DNA from: Paenisporosarcina indica
Lineage (GTDB): Bacteria > Bacillota > Bacilli > Bacillales_A > Planococcaceae
Assembly (NCBI RefSeq): GCF_001939075.1
Contig: NZ_MPTA01000006.1
Location: forward strand, 124,001-188,000
DNA: 64,000 nt
Reading direction: 5' to 3'
In this document: positions 63,756 through 64,000 of the stretch, piece by piece
How positions within the stretch are numbered: position 1 is the first letter of the stretch
Layout of the letters: every line of letters starts with the position of its first letter
Translations under genes and position numbers: made by a program
Notes under the pieces: model-generated
Databases searched by the model: none
What the model saw: the letters and a program-made list of their open reading frames with translations, nothing else
What the model was told of the DNA's origin: nothing

Positions 63756-64000
63756 ATGAGTGAGTGTATATTTTGCAAAATTGTAGATGGTTCAATTCCT
63801 AGTATTAAAGTATATGAGGATGAGCATGTGTTTGCCTTTATGGATATAATGCCCCTTACAAAAGGACATACTTTATTAATTCCGAAAAAGCATCATGAAA
63901 ATGTCTATGACATGTCTTCAGAAGAAGCTGGGCAATTATTCTCGGTTGCACCAAAAATTGCAGAGGCTTTAAAAGCATCATTCAACCCTGCAGGATTAAA
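63756..64000 (+). CDS. hit: HIT-family protein, N-terminal part (cut by window edge)
   Basis: The first ~81 residues of a histidine-triad nucleotide-binding protein: CIFCKIVDGSIPSIKVYEDEHVFAFMDIMPLTKGHTLLIPKKHHENVYD. The CxxC zinc pair (one ligand set) is present; the catalytic HxHxH triad lies beyond the window. AAAGGAC is at good spacing before the ATG. Divergent from ecsA, as in B. subtilis. Confidence 0.93.
   Translation, partial: MSECIFCKIVDGSIPSIKVYEDEHVFAFMDIMPLTKGHTLLIPKKHHENVYDMSSEEAGQLFSVAPKIAEALKASFNPAGL

Overview
The window reads as chromosomal DNA of a low-GC, Gram-positive, rod-type Bacillales, most likely a Planococcaceae/Caryophanaceae relative (Sporosarcina/Paenisporosarcina/Psychrobacillus type). 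The grounds are gene content and order that track Bacillus subtilis loci (yvcD-trxB-yvcI-rapZ; hprK-lgt-yvoD-ppaX-yvoF; uvrB-uvrA; comK; yrrT-mccA-mccB; lcfB; lplJ-yhfH; hemE-hemH-hemY-yhgD-yhgE; hit-ecsA-ecsB). Other grounds are strong AGGAGG-type ribosome binding sites, frequent TTG/GTG starts and many hairpin-plus-T-run terminators. The assignment is inferred from memory of these families, not from a search. No rRNA, tRNA, CRISPR or intact insertion sequence was seen.

Layout. 0-15 kb is a mostly minus-strand housekeeping block: rapZ (cut by the window edge), a Nudix hydrolase, trxB, a TPR protein, the yvoF-ppaX-yvoD-lgt-hprK operon, a plus-strand cell-wall amidase, a YvlB-like protein, and uvrB-uvrA. 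15-18 kb holds an IDEAL-domain gene divergent from comK, a YhjD-like gene and an enoyl-CoA hydratase. 18-22 kb is copper homeostasis (csoR-copZ-copA plus a YdhK lipoprotein). 22-25 kb is a methyl-cycle/cysteine operon, yrrT-luxS-mccA-mccB. 26-29 kb is an S9 peptidase-GNAT-SF0329 operon. 29-33 kb has three plus-strand genes: an unknown protein, a Rieske FAD oxidoreductase and a zinc alcohol dehydrogenase with a SigB-like promoter.

33-37 kb is the most interesting part. It carries two paralogous helix-turn-helix/TPR regulators of the RRNPP (NprR/PlcR-like) type. The second is followed, with a one-base overlap, by a 46-codon gene for a secreted pro-peptide, so it looks like a regulator-peptide quorum-sensing cassette. 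The first has no such peptide gene and ends directly in a terminator. Both are preceded by palindromes or repeats containing AGTTGGGAAA.

37-45 kb holds lcfB with a FadR-type operator, a BceRSAB-like peptide-sensing/detoxification module whose permease is frameshifted, lplJ and tiny yhfH. 45-53 kb holds yhgE, yhgD, the coproporphyrin-dependent haem genes hemE-hemH-hemY and the haem monooxygenase hmoB. 53-64 kb has an M20 amidohydrolase, then an accessory segment (an ECF sigma factor/membrane protein/ABC transporter operon and three extracytoplasmic-type proteins), then ecsB-ecsA and the start of hit.

Several dispersed intergenic repeats recur. The most striking is an element of about 115 nt, present in four full copies, one shortened copy and one fragment. 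Its arms covary and its wobble pairs mostly make sense in one orientation only, which suggests a folded RNA. Other notable points are uvrB apparently starting at an AUC codon, two near-identical CsoR boxes, and a 28-bp tandem repeat that begins inside the permease stop region.
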